A DNA stretch of 64,000 nucleotides from Vulcanisaeta moutnovskia 768-28 (GCF_000190315.1 NC_015151.1:1860001-1924000), one strand, 5' to 3'. Positions 8,375 to 17,417 are shown, numbered from the stretch's first letter. Translations and numbers: made by a program. Notes: generated from the sequence alone by a model not told the origin.

Positions 8375-8800
8375 GTGGGTGATTCTCAGACGTGGATGGG
8401 GCTTAGGAGTACTAGGTATGTGAAGTATTGGTGTGCTTATCATTTTGTGTGGGTTCCTAAGTGTAGGAGGGGTGTTCTTGTGGGTGATGTTGCTGAATAC
8501 GCTAGAGGGGTTTTGAGGGAGGTTGCTGAGGGTATTGGGTGTGAGGTGTTGGCGTTGGAGGTCATGCCTGATCATGTTCACGTCCTCCTTCTATGCCCGC
8601 CACGCCTAGCCCCCTCATACATAGCGAATTATCTCAAGGGTAAGAGTGCCAGAAGAATATTGCAGAGGTTTCCGCAGTTGAGGGCTAGAGTTGGAAGGCT
8701 GTGGTCTAGGAGCTACTTTGTCGCCACTGTGGGCAATGTGACGGCTGATATTGTGGAGAGGTATGTTGAGGAGCAGTGGTCTAAGGATGAAAAGGTGTAG
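8375..8800 (+). CDS. tnpA: IS200/IS605 Y1 transposase TnpA
   Basis: 141 residues, the usual size for this single-strand transposase. The HUH metal-binding pair is in MPDHVHVLLLCPP and the nucleophilic tyrosine is in DIVERYVEEQ near the C-terminus. The start at GTG 8375 is used; an in-frame ATG at 8396 (MGLRSTRYVKY) is equally possible. It overlaps the start of tnpB by 14 bases, so the two are probably translated from one transcript. Confidence 0.92.
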   Translation: MGDSQTWMGLRSTRYVKYWCAYHFVWVPKCRRGVLVGDVAEYARGVLREVAEGIGCEVLALEVMPDHVHVLLLCPPRLAPSYIANYLKGKSARRILQRFPQLRARVGRLWSRSYFVATVGNVTADIVERYVEEQWSKDEKV

Positions 8801-10073
8801 CGTGGTTAAGCTAGAGCCAGATAGGGAGGCGGAGAATAAGCTCAAGCTACTATGTAGCATATCCTCCAGGCTTTGGAATGAGGTTAACTATGCTAGGAGG
8901 AGGCAGTTCTTTGAGAATAAGAGGGTGGACTTAAAGAACACATACAGGGAGTTCTATGGGAAGTATAAGGCGCTGATAGGTTCAGTCACGGCACAGCAAA
9001 TACTCAATAAGAACAATGAGGCCTGGAAATCCTTCTTCAACCTACTAAAGGCTAGGAAGGAGGGCAGGTTACCGCCGTTCATGAGGAGTGTAAGCCCGCC
9101 AGGCTACAGGAAGAGGTATGGCTCTAGGATATTGTGGGTTGTGCTTAGAAATGACCAGTATAAAGTAGAGAGAAGCAAAATAATCTTAAAAGGATTGGGA
9201 GCTATAGGTAGAATTGAAGTACAATACAAAGGGCTCATTCACATTAAAGGTAAGCAAGGCAGAATGGAGATACGTTACGATCCAGACTCCAGGACTTGGT
9301 ACGCCCATATAACATTTGAAATTTCTGAGAAAGCCGTTAGAGGTGTATGGAGGAAGATACCGGAAGCTCCTAAAGCAAGCTTGAGGGCGGGTATAGATAT
9401 TGGTATTAATAATTTATTTGCCGTATATATAGGGGATGGTAGAGCGTTTTTAGTTAATGGCAGGCCGCTTAAAGCCATTTCTTATTACTGGAAAGCTAGG
9501 ATAGCGAATTATCAGAGTACGCTTAATAGGTATGGATTGAGGACTTCACGTAGACTTAGAATTATGTACAAGAAGTGGAGGAGGCAGGTGAAACATTATA
9601 TAAATACTGCTGTTAGGAGACTTGCTGAAGAGTTATACAATGCTGGCGTATCTACCGTATATATTGGATACCCGAAGATGATTTCTCAGAATAACGGCAA
9701 CTTCAATACTGTACAAACATGGAGTTATGGGTATCTGTTAAAAAGGGTTTCCGAAGTTTTAGAGGAATATGGCGTTAATGTCGTTTTTGTGAATGAAGCA
9801 TATACATCATCATATTGCCCATTTCATGGCAATAAATGCGGAAAGAGAATAGCTAGAGGATTGTTCAAATGTACATCTCTAAACAGAGTATTCAATGCTG
9901 ATGTTGTTGGTGCGTACAACATTCTGGTCAAGGGAGACACCATAACCCCAAGTCCCCGAGATGGGATAGGGGCAACACGCCCGAGACCGGGCGTGGGGCT
10001 GAACCCCGCAAAGGCGGGGAATGTAGCCCCAAACCTCCTCGCCTTTGCAACACCAAGAACCCTCACCCTTTAG
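8787..10073 (+). CDS. tnpB: TnpB-family RNA-guided nuclease of the IS element, non-canonical RuvC site
   Basis: 428 residues from the ATG at 8787 inside tnpA. N-terminal WED/REC-like half, then the RuvC part: AGIDIGINNLF (first Asp), a Cys/His finger CPFHGNKCG...FKC, and NADVVGAYNIL (last Asp). The second RuvC strand reads VYIGYPKMI, so the Glu expected there is absent; the nearest acidic residue is in FVNEAYTSS just before the finger. The last 50 residues are the translation of the structured 3' RNA region and are probably not a protein domain. Confidence 0.9.
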   Translation: MKRCSVVKLEPDREAENKLKLLCSISSRLWNEVNYARRRQFFENKRVDLKNTYREFYGKYKALIGSVTAQQILNKNNEAWKSFFNLLKARKEGRLPPFMRSVSPPGYRKRYGSRILWVVLRNDQYKVERSKIILKGLGAIGRIEVQYKGLIHIKGKQGRMEIRYDPDSRTWYAHITFEISEKAVRGVWRKIPEAPKASLRAGIDIGINNLFAVYIGDGRAFLVNGRPLKAISYYWKARIANYQSTLNRYGLRTSRRLRIMYKKWRRQVKHYINTAVRRLAEELYNAGVSTVYIGYPKMISQNNGNFNTVQTWSYGYLLKRVSEVLEEYGVNVVFVNEAYTSSYCPFHGNKCGKRIARGLFKCTSLNRVFNADVVGAYNILVKGDTITPSPRDGIGATRPRPGVGLNPAKAGNVAPNLLAFATPRTLTL

Positions 10074-10087
10074 GGCGGGGAGGAGGT
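9976..10087 (+). ncRNA. candidate omega RNA scaffold at 3' end of tnpB
   Basis: Overlapping the end of tnpB are nested GC-rich hairpins: CACGCCCG (9976-9983) with CGGGCGTG (9988-9995), GGGGCT (9995-10000) with AGCCCC (10025-10030), CCCCGC (10004-10009) with GCGGGG (10014-10019), and the terminal CCC-TTTA-GGG hairpin (10066-10075). In IS605 elements the transposon right end encodes the guide RNA for TnpB, with the guide taken from the flanking DNA. Here the flank would be vapB sequence starting at about 10088. Confidence 0.65.
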
Positions 10088-10317
10088 CAGCTTGCATCCC
10101 TATCCTCCCTTATCAACCTAACAACCTCCTCCGCACTGACGCCACTAAGCAATTCCTTAAGTTCGCCAGCCATCTTCTTTAGCATCTCCATCTCCTTTTC
10201 CTCGATTGCCTCCTCAAGCGCCCTCTTGACGACTTCCCTAATGTTTATGCCAAGTTGCTTGGCTCTCTCCTTCAATTCCCTTCTAACCCTAACGGTAAGA
10301 ACCACTGTGGAGCCCAC
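10087..10317 (-). CDS. vapB: VapB-like ribbon-helix-helix antitoxin
   Basis: 76 residues from GTG 10317: STVVLTVRVRRELKERAKQL is a ribbon-helix-helix DNA-binding strand and helix, followed by an acidic helical tail (EEAIEEKEMEMLKKM ... VVRLIREDRDAS) that would wrap the toxin. The TGA stop at 10087-10089 is partly supplied by the IS boundary; in the restored operon the frame would read two residues further and overlap the vapC start. The antitoxin is intact while its toxin is cut off. Confidence 0.75.
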   Translation of the reverse strand: MGSTVVLTVRVRRELKERAKQLGINIREVVKRALEEAIEEKEMEMLKKMAGELKELLSGVSAEEVVRLIREDRDAS

Positions 10318-10388
10318 ATACGTAATACTTAATACCGTAATACAAATCTTTCGTAACATTAAAATTCGTAATACGAGTACTAGCCGAA

Positions 10389-10679
10389 TTACTCCTCCTC
10401 TGAACTGCAAACCTCATCAACCACCTCATTAATGTTACCATTAGTCTCAAAGTCAACGATCTCAGGCTTATCGCCACCAAGCAGTGCGTAGGCCATGCCG
10501 TCATTGCTCAGTAGTATGTATGTGCAGGATTTGATGAGGATGTAATCACCAAGCTCGACATAGCCCATTGTGTAGAGGACCTTCCTATAATTATCCTCAA
10601 CAAACATAATTAACTTCATGAAATACTCCACATCACCATCCTCAACACCGATTAACAATTCCTCAATCGAATCCTCCAC
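10389..10679 (-). CDS. small acidic protein of unknown function
   Basis: 96 residues from a GTG start, rich in Glu and Asp (EDSIEELLIGVEDGDVEY, VVDEVCSSEEE). A reverse-strand TATA-like TTTTATATTTT at about 10700-10710 fits the start. No family recognised. It lies upstream of vapB in the same direction with a 70-base gap and could be part of that unit or independent. Confidence 0.5.
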   Translation of the reverse strand: MEDSIEELLIGVEDGDVEYFMKLIMFVEDNYRKVLYTMGYVELGDYILIKSCTYILLSNDGMAYALLGGDKPEIVDFETNGNINEVVDEVCSSEEE

Positions 10680-10764
10680 AGGCTAGGAGATTTCAAAACA
10701 AAATATAAAACTCACTCTGGGATTAAAATATTTATAAGGACAACTAAATATGTAAAAATTATAA

Positions 10765-11622
10765 ATGCTAAAGCAATTAGTAAGTACAACATTGCGGATT
10801 TATAGGCCATTAATTATGGCAACCCTAATAATTATTATTGTAACAATGCTCATAGGCGCAAACTACGTATTTGCCGACGTCGGTTATGTATGTAGGAAAG
10901 GAACCATGGTTACTGAGGGCATACTTTGGACGCCGATTGCATTGCTGAACTCCCCATACAATGGATATGCAAGTGCACAGGGTGCCTACACGGCCACCTA
11001 CGTATTCAGCTCCGGCTCCCTAATCCTAATAAGCCAAGTCTCGTCTCCATCGTTTATGACTATCTATGCAAGTAATGGTTCAGCAGTTGGTCTCTTCAGG
11101 CTGGATAAGTGGGCCATCTACAGTACGAAGATGGTCCCAGTCATTGGTGGTTGGTACGAACCATGCACTCAACCATACGTCGCCCAGGACCTAGGCCCGG
11201 TCCTGGTAGAGAATGCGCCGTACTTTAAAGTAATAACAATATTACCACCAGGCACGATCTCGGACGAGAATGAGTCGCAACAAATATTCGCAACAATCAT
11301 GAATAAAACTGGTTATTACTCCGTAATCCTCAACAATGGCTTCAGCAATAGCAGCATAATTGACATAAGGTACATGTGCGATGCCCCATCACAAATTAGT
11401 CACTATACGGTAAATTACTACATTAAGTCACCAATATTATTAATTACGAACATCACCATATCAATAAACGGGTACGTAAGTAATGGTCTCGTTATGATAT
11501 GGACGAGCTATACGAAGATCGTACTTAACTATACGTTATTACCTGGTTACGTATACGTAATATCAAGGGCAGGTGGTCAGGGACCAGCATATGCCTTTGA
11601 GGCAAAGCCTTGCCCAGGATAA
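10765..11622 (+). CDS. secreted or membrane-anchored protein of unknown function
   Basis: 285 residues. Residues 15-37 (PLIMATLIIIIVTMLIGANY) are a signal anchor or signal peptide ending near FADVG. The rest is a Ser/Thr/Tyr/Asn-rich extracellular domain with several N-glycosylation sequons and paired cysteines (VCRKG, PCTQP, MCDAP, KPCPG), which suggests disulfide bonds. A TATA at about 10728-10737 precedes it. No family recognised. Confidence 0.65.
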   Translation: MLKQLVSTTLRIYRPLIMATLIIIIVTMLIGANYVFADVGYVCRKGTMVTEGILWTPIALLNSPYNGYASAQGAYTATYVFSSGSLILISQVSSPSFMTIYASNGSAVGLFRLDKWAIYSTKMVPVIGGWYEPCTQPYVAQDLGPVLVENAPYFKVITILPPGTISDENESQQIFATIMNKTGYYSVILNNGFSNSSIIDIRYMCDAPSQISHYTVNYYIKSPILLITNITISINGYVSNGLVMIWTSYTKIVLNYTLLPGYVYVISRAGGQGPAYAFEAKPCPG

Positions 11623-11705
11623 GTAATTTATGGCTAATAATCATCACTGGGCCGTAAGACCAAACCGCAATACTAAATAAGAACCTAGGTTTCATTATCT
11701 TATTC

Positions 11706-12278
11706 ATGGATTCCTCAAAGTTCGTAGAACTCATGCTGGACCTACACAATAAGTATGGCAATGCACTGGGTATTAACGATGTCTATGCCTATAGCGCCCT
11801 GGGCAGGGTTATTAAGGCGGTGGGTACGGTAATAATATCCCCAAACTCACCAATGCTTCTCGCCAAGGCTCCCAGGTCAATATCAATGTACCTACTAGGC
11901 AATGGTTCGGTTCTCGCATTGACTGACCTACCAATAAGTGTGGAGGCCCTTAGGGATTGCGTGGGCGAGAGGGTTGAGGTTACGAACGACCTATATAAAC
12001 CGCCAAGTACATTGGTGGCCATTAACGTGACCAAGTGCCAGGACGCCATATACAGGGTTGTTAAGGATGTTGGTAGGAAGTACAGCATTAACCTAGAGGT
12101 TTGGCTTACAAGTGAGTTGGGGATGGAGGGCGTTAAGGTGGTTTATAGGGGTGGTATTAAGGATTTAAAGCACTTGGTTAGGCTCGTTATTTTAATGACG
12201 GCCCTAACGAATGTGAGAGGCAATGGTAATGTTGATTCCGTGTTTAAATTAATAGGTGATTTAATGAGGAAGTACTGA
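11706..12278 (+). CDS. conserved-looking hypothetical protein
   Basis: 190 residues, soluble, mixed alpha/beta: MDSSKFVELMLDLHNKYGNALG, a central strand-rich part and a C-terminal helix FKLIGDLMRKY. No motif recognised. Its stop is one base from the convergent stop of the oxidoreductase beta subunit. Confidence 0.6.
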   Translation: MDSSKFVELMLDLHNKYGNALGINDVYAYSALGRVIKAVGTVIISPNSPMLLAKAPRSISMYLLGNGSVLALTDLPISVEALRDCVGERVEVTNDLYKPPSTLVAINVTKCQDAIYRVVKDVGRKYSINLEVWLTSELGMEGVKVVYRGGIKDLKHLVRLVILMTALTNVRGNGNVDSVFKLIGDLMRKY

Positions 12279-12279
12279 G

Positions 12280-13554
<1,275 letters not shown>

Positions 13555-14091
13555 GTGGGCTATTTCTACGGAGTATTCATTAGGGATTTAGACGTAACGT
13601 CACTAATTAGGGCATTACCCGTGATGCCTGTGGAGAGGGAGAACATGCACATAACCATTACATACATTGGTGATGATAGACCAAGTCAGGGGGTTGACGA
13701 TAGGGTCGGGGTAAGCATAGGCTCAATGCCGTGCTTCAGGGCTAAGCTAGGGCAATTAATATTATTGCCAAGTGTCCTAAGGCCCAAGGTACTTGCCGTG
13801 GAGATCATTAATAATAAGCAATTGAGTAAGTTGAGGTCAATCATAGTGAGTATATTAAGAGACTCAGGCATTTCAATGAATGATAAGTACTCCGGTGAAT
13901 TCAAGCCACACATAACGATTGCATACATAAAATCAAAGAAGGTAAATCCGCAGAATATACTTGAGACAACCCGCGAAATGGGAATCGAGAAGGAACTCCT
14001 GAACAAATCACTACTAATTGAAAACGTATCCCTAATACTAGCCAGGGGAAACAACTACAGGGAAATATCAAGGCATAAACTGCAATGCTAA
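13555..14091 (+). CDS. thpR: RNA 2',3'-cyclic phosphodiesterase (LigT/ThpR family)
   Basis: 178 residues from GTG. The two HxTx catalytic motifs of the 2H phosphoesterase family are present: HITITYIG at residues 32-39 and HITIAY at about 118-123. The family opens 2',3'-cyclic phosphates on RNA or tRNA ends and was first described as 2'-5' RNA ligase. The length matches archaeal ThpR. It stands alone in its direction. Confidence 0.9.
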   Translation: MGYFYGVFIRDLDVTSLIRALPVMPVERENMHITITYIGDDRPSQGVDDRVGVSIGSMPCFRAKLGQLILLPSVLRPKVLAVEIINNKQLSKLRSIIVSILRDSGISMNDKYSGEFKPHITIAYIKSKKVNPQNILETTREMGIEKELLNKSLLIENVSLILARGNNYREISRHKLQC

Positions 14092-14104
14092 TTTTAAATT
14101 GATA

Positions 14105-14476
14105 TTACGGGATCCTAATCACGGGGTCGGCATTATGGAAACCAATTAACCTAATTACAAATCGAGTGTTTGATAACGGACCAAGCAAGTAACGGCATTT
14201 TTTGAATGGACAAGCACTTGCCCTATGTTTCCTTAATTTGTTATCGCTGTAGCTCTCGGTCCTAACGAGTATTAGGTCACCATCACGAGTGTAAATAACT
14301 CTGTAAGGATAATGAATGAGGCCATCGTTCCATTTATCCCTAATAATAAGCTCAACATAATCAGCCATAGTCAAATCAACAAATAGGGAACTAATACTAC
14401 CCTGCTTATTATCAACGCGGTACTCCCTAATTACTAAGCCGCAACTATTAATATCCCTAACGACTTGCATTACCAC
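14105..14476 (-). CDS. hypothetical protein
   Basis: 123 residues, mostly beta-strand, with a cysteine pair in ACPFKKCRYLLG. No family recognised. It overlaps the upstream gene by 20 bases, so the two are translated together; the ATG at 14470 is an alternative start. Confidence 0.55.
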   Translation of the reverse strand: MVMQVVRDINSCGLVIREYRVDNKQGSISSLFVDLTMADYVELIIRDKWNDGLIHYPYRVIYTRDGDLILVRTESYSDNKLRKHRASACPFKKCRYLLGPLSNTRFVIRLIGFHNADPVIRIP

Positions 14477-15158
14477 TCACTAATGAAGCTCTAAATGACT
14501 CCCAATTCTTCAATAATTCATTAAACTCGGCAATCAAATTCCTCAACCTAGCCCTACGATAAGCCCTCAACTCATACTTCAAATCCTCATTAAGGTAACT
14601 AATCCTTCCCTTAATCGAATTAATTATGGCATCGACGATGTGCAGAGCATCATTGACGCTCACGTGAATCGAATAAACACGAATAAAGGCACCCCTATAC
14701 CTAGAAAAGATTTCCTTCCACCTATTCACATTAAAGCAGACCTCACGGCCAATCCATATATGTCCATATTTAAGGAAGCACTTCCTAATCTCCTTATGAA
14801 ACCTTACTGATATGCCTACATCATTAGGAACCTTAAACTCCAAAATGTATAATATGGCATCACCGCCTCCACCACCTGGAGATACCTTACTAATTAATTG
14901 ATTAAATAATGCCGGTAGAAACCTGGTTCCGTCACCACCAACACTAATGTCCACTATATAGGGCCTGGAATTAACGAAATAACCCTTAACAATAGCATAA
15001 TCACTACCCATCACTTGAGTCCTAACAACATTACTACCATCAACAACCCTAATACCCATAGCATCATAAACCGCAATAAACGGCTTATACCCGGTTAAGT
15101 ACGGCATTATGAATTCCACATACTGACTACCCCCTGATCCAACGAGCCCTAACTCCAT
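14457..15158 (-). CDS. hypothetical protein, first gene of a two-gene unit
   Basis: About 233 residues from the ATG at 15158 (MELGLVGSGGSQYVEF). Strand-rich first half (IAVYDAMGIRVVDGSNVVR, IVDISVGGDGTRFLP) and a helical basic C-terminus (ELRAYRRARLRNLIAEFNEL). A reverse-strand TATA-like CTTAAAAT about 25 bases upstream supports this start over the ATG at 15182. Function unknown. It is divergent from the P-loop ATPase at 15476. Confidence 0.55.
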   Translation of the reverse strand: MELGLVGSGGSQYVEFIMPYLTGYKPFIAVYDAMGIRVVDGSNVVRTQVMGSDYAIVKGYFVNSRPYIVDISVGGDGTRFLPALFNQLISKVSPGGGGGDAILYILEFKVPNDVGISVRFHKEIRKCFLKYGHIWIGREVCFNVNRWKEIFSRYRGAFIRVYSIHVSVNDALHIVDAIINSIKGRISYLNEDLKYELRAYRRARLRNLIAEFNELLKNWESFRASLVSGNASR

Positions 15159-15404
15159 AATATAATTACACAATAAGCGCATTTTAAGTTTATTGAATCA
15201 TGCACATGTACGTAAAAATACCGTGTGCAGGGCATGCACTGAAAAAGGTGCAATTATGATGCTTACAAGTTTTTGTCAATAGATACACTGGATATGGTGC
15301 ATCGAGGAAGCAATGATAATCATTACTTAAAGGAACCAGGGGTTTAATAACCATGGTGACTAGGCATGTAGGCTTGATAGTAATTAATGCCAACGCATGA
15401 ACCG

Positions 15405-15443
15405 CGAGGAAAATCTTCAGGGTTTAGCCCTGGAGAATCCTCG
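15405..15443. repeat. strong hairpin, possible solitary IS605-type end
   Basis: CGAGGA (15405-15410) pairs with TCCTCG (15438-15443), and inside CTTCAGGG (15415-15422) pairs with CCCTGGAG (15428-15435) around a TTTAG loop. The GGG-TTTAG-CCC tip resembles the terminal hairpin of the IS605 element in this window. It lies 32 bases upstream of the ATPase start, so it could also be a 5' RNA leader. The rest of the 15159-15475 gap shows nothing else clear. Confidence 0.45.
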
Positions 15444-15475
15444 TAGGCGATTTAGGCCAGCCCTGGGCTCGGGAA

Positions 15476-16333
15476 ATGAAGGTGGAAGGAAAAATAATGA
15501 GGATACTACTTGACCTAGGCGACAGGCCATTAACAGTGATAGGACCGCCAGGTTCTGGTAAAACCACAATGATAACTGCATTAGGACTGATGAGGCATAA
15601 GTTAGTGGGTTCGGCCGTATCTTATGTGACACAAAAGTCAAGTGATGCAGTAGGGATTATAATAAAACCATCAATACCTTGGGCATGCATACGTGATAAT
15701 CTATTCTTAATACTCGATTCCTATGAGGAATTAAGTACGAGACCTGGAATAACAATACTAACTTCCACGGCATATAGATATAAAACCTATAATAGCTATA
15801 TAAAATACTTGGGGTACCTGGCTAAGAATCCACGTAATACACATGCAGCATGGCTTTTGGAACGAATAATGCTACTACGTAATATAATAATTGAACCAAG
15901 CAATAATAATGAAAACAAGGGAATAACCACAATAATCCAGAGCAGAGACATTAGGGGAGTATACTTAGCAACAGCCCTAATACTCAACAGCATGTGTCAC
16001 CAAGGCAATAATAACGTGCTAATATTAGATGACGTAACAATACTGCCCATAAGAGACGATGCACTACTAAGGATAATTAGGATGACGAGAGGACTCACAA
16101 ACGTATGGATGGTGTTACACAGTATTGGTAAATTAAACATTGAAGACCTAAATACGCCGACAATAATAACAAGCCATAGTGGACCAGCCAAGTCACTATC
16201 AAGATTTAAAGAAATACTAAGCCAGATAAAGCCAGGGGAAGCGCTCTACATGGGTATTAATGAGCAACTGAAAATAAAAATACACGAAATAAAGGAACTA
16301 CGCAACAAACTGCTAAACGAAATAACGCAATAG
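15476..16333 (+). CDS. P-loop ATPase of unknown function
   Basis: 285 residues with a clear Walker A (VIGPPGSGKTTM, about residues 22-33) and Walker B (NVLILDDVTIL, about 183-193), then TNVWMVLHSIGK and PTIITSHSG, an arrangement seen in HerA/VirB4-like and related ATPases. The N-terminal part is short, so it is a bare ATPase domain. The start is taken at the ATG at 15476, and TAG at 16331-16333 is followed at once by the structured region. Exact family not recognised. Confidence 0.7.
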   Translation: MKVEGKIMRILLDLGDRPLTVIGPPGSGKTTMITALGLMRHKLVGSAVSYVTQKSSDAVGIIIKPSIPWACIRDNLFLILDSYEELSTRPGITILTSTAYRYKTYNSYIKYLGYLAKNPRNTHAAWLLERIMLLRNIIIEPSNNNENKGITTIIQSRDIRGVYLATALILNSMCHQGNNNVLILDDVTILPIRDDALLRIIRMTRGLTNVWMVLHSIGKLNIEDLNTPTIITSHSGPAKSLSRFKEILSQIKPGEALYMGINEQLKIKIHEIKELRNKLLNEITQ

Positions 16334-16475
16334 TCCATCATTATTACATCCACGGCAGGCAAACCCGTTAAAAATCCCCTTCCTCTTTTCAATCCCCCCG
16401 CTCAGGGGGAGGAGGAAGGAGAGGATGATGGATACCGAGGGACTGAGCCGATGGCTTAGTTCTCGGATATCCTGA
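16334..16475 (+). ncRNA. candidate structured RNA, block 1
   Basis: Directly after the ATPase stop. Pairings seen: TCCATCAT (16334-16341) with ATGATGGA (16425-16432); CCTTCCTC (16378-16385) with GAGGAAGG (16412-16419); CCCCC (16395-16399) with GGGGG (16405-16409); and an 18 bp hairpin with two small bulges from 16431 to 16471 (GATA/TATC, CCGAG/CTCGG, ACTGAGCC/GGCTTAGT with one G-U). No known family recognised; a box C/D reading (ATGATGG, CTGA, CGATGG, CTGA) also fits loosely. Strand is inferred from the neighbouring genes. Confidence 0.5.
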
Positions 16476-16532
16476 GCTGTATAGTATGATGAATCCCTGG
16501 AAAATGATTAATGATTTAAAAGAAAGGCTGAC

Positions 16533-16646
16533 ATCCGTCACCTGGATATTCATGGGGTGGGACCCGCCCCACCACTATGCTAGTGATAAGGGGCGGTGAC
16601 TGCGGAGTAGTCCGTAGTCCTGCCCCGTGGTATCCAGGTGACGGAT
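16533..16646 (+). ncRNA. candidate structured RNA, block 2: three-way junction
   Basis: A continuous 16 bp stem pairs 16533-16548 (ATCCGTCACCTGGATA) with 16631-16646. It continues as CATGGGG (16551-16557) with CCCCGTG (16623-16629). Inside are two hairpins: CCGCCCC (16564-16570) with GGGGCGG (16590-16596), capped by CACTA/TAGTG; and GACTGCGGA (16598-16606) with TCCGTAGTC (16611-16619), one G-U pair. Every arm pairs almost perfectly, so this is a genuine fold. It ends one base before the ATG of the RuvC-only protein. Confidence 0.65.
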
Positions 16647-17417
16647 ATGGATAGGGATAGGAAAGGGAAGGACGGGTATGTACCTGCCGTGGATGTAACG
16701 GCAATGGGCATTGATGTTGGTGTAAGGCGTTTTGTTGTTGCCTTTGTTGGTAGTAGGGCTAGGTTGCTTAATGATCTAGCGGTTGTATATGCTAGGCAGA
16801 ATGGCGTTTCGTTAGTGCCGTTAGGTATATATGATGCTATGACTAGGGCCTATGTAGTTAGTATTAATTATCCAGGTACAGATAAATACCGTGGTGTCGA
16901 GTTAACGAGTAACATCATCAGTAAAACACTAGGTGCCATAGTAAGGGCTATGCATAGTGTACAGAGGGTTCATAACACGTTAATCGGTCTAGTTCTTGAG
17001 GATCTCAGGCAGTTCAGTGGATATAAGCATGACTTAGTCAGGGCGAAGGCTATTTGGGATCTAATTACAAGCAGGTTTAGTGAGAGTGTTAGTAAATGCC
17101 CTGCTGTTAAGGTTTCTTGGTTCTGGATGAGTTATAGGGGCGAGGTAATCATGCCTACTAGGGATTCAATACCCATAGTGCTTGTTGAGCCTGAGTATAC
17201 GAGTAGTATATGCCCGAGATGTGGTACTTACTTAGGTAGGGTTAGGGATAAGGTGGTGTGTAATTACTGTGGCTTTGAGGGTGATAGGGATGTTATTGGT
17301 GCTATAAATGTGGCGCTACGAGGATTTTTAATACTAATGAAATGCGTTAGAGAGGGTATACTAGGGGTCACCCGAAGGCTCAGGGCTGGCTCTGTAAATT
17401 TCATATGCCTTAATTAA
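16647..17417 (+). CDS. RuvC-only TnpB-like nuclease, N-terminal half absent
   Basis: 256 residues from ATG 16647 (a GTG at 16638 adds three). RuvC-I MGIDVGVRRFVV begins at about residue 21, RuvC-II is GLVLEDLRQF, a zinc finger CPRCG...CNYCG follows, and RuvC-III is GDRDVIGAIN. All three catalytic acids (Asp, Glu, Asp) are present. Typical TnpB has about 190 residues of WED/REC before RuvC; here there are about 20, and the RuvC-I to II interval is only 95. No tnpA or right-end hairpin is present, and the 3' end overlaps cbiZ, so the gene seems fixed in place rather than mobile. Confidence 0.75.
   Translation: MDRDRKGKDGYVPAVDVTAMGIDVGVRRFVVAFVGSRARLLNDLAVVYARQNGVSLVPLGIYDAMTRAYVVSINYPGTDKYRGVELTSNIISKTLGAIVRAMHSVQRVHNTLIGLVLEDLRQFSGYKHDLVRAKAIWDLITSRFSESVSKCPAVKVSWFWMSYRGEVIMPTRDSIPIVLVEPEYTSSICPRCGTYLGRVRDKVVCNYCGFEGDRDVIGAINVALRGFLILMKCVREGILGVTRRLRAGSVNFICLN

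Larger units (their letters stand above)
8297..10087 (+). mobile_element. IS200/IS605 family insertion sequence with tnpA and tnpB
   Basis: A complete element of about 1.79 kb. The left end has a hairpin with GCCCC-TTCTA-GGGGC at 8307-8321, the right end a CCC-TTTA-GGG hairpin at 10066-10075, and there are no terminal inverted repeats or target duplication, as expected for this family. Boundaries were deduced from the interrupted vapBC reading frame (a C at either border makes them ambiguous by one base). The site upstream of the left end reads TTACAAC. It contains a Y1 transposase, TnpB and a structured 3' region. Confidence 0.85.

Noticed and set aside
16424-16475. Box C/D guide RNA (ATGATGG, CTGA, CGATGG, CTGA)
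   Set aside because: The boxes deviate and the spacing (11, 2, 17) is unusual, while the same bases form a near-perfect 18 bp hairpin.
16334-16646. RNase P RNA (type T) or SRP RNA at the structured locus
   Set aside because: The conserved boxes of RNase P (GAGGAAAGUC, ACAGAA) and the SRP helix 8 motif were not found; only a weak GAGGAAGG match exists.
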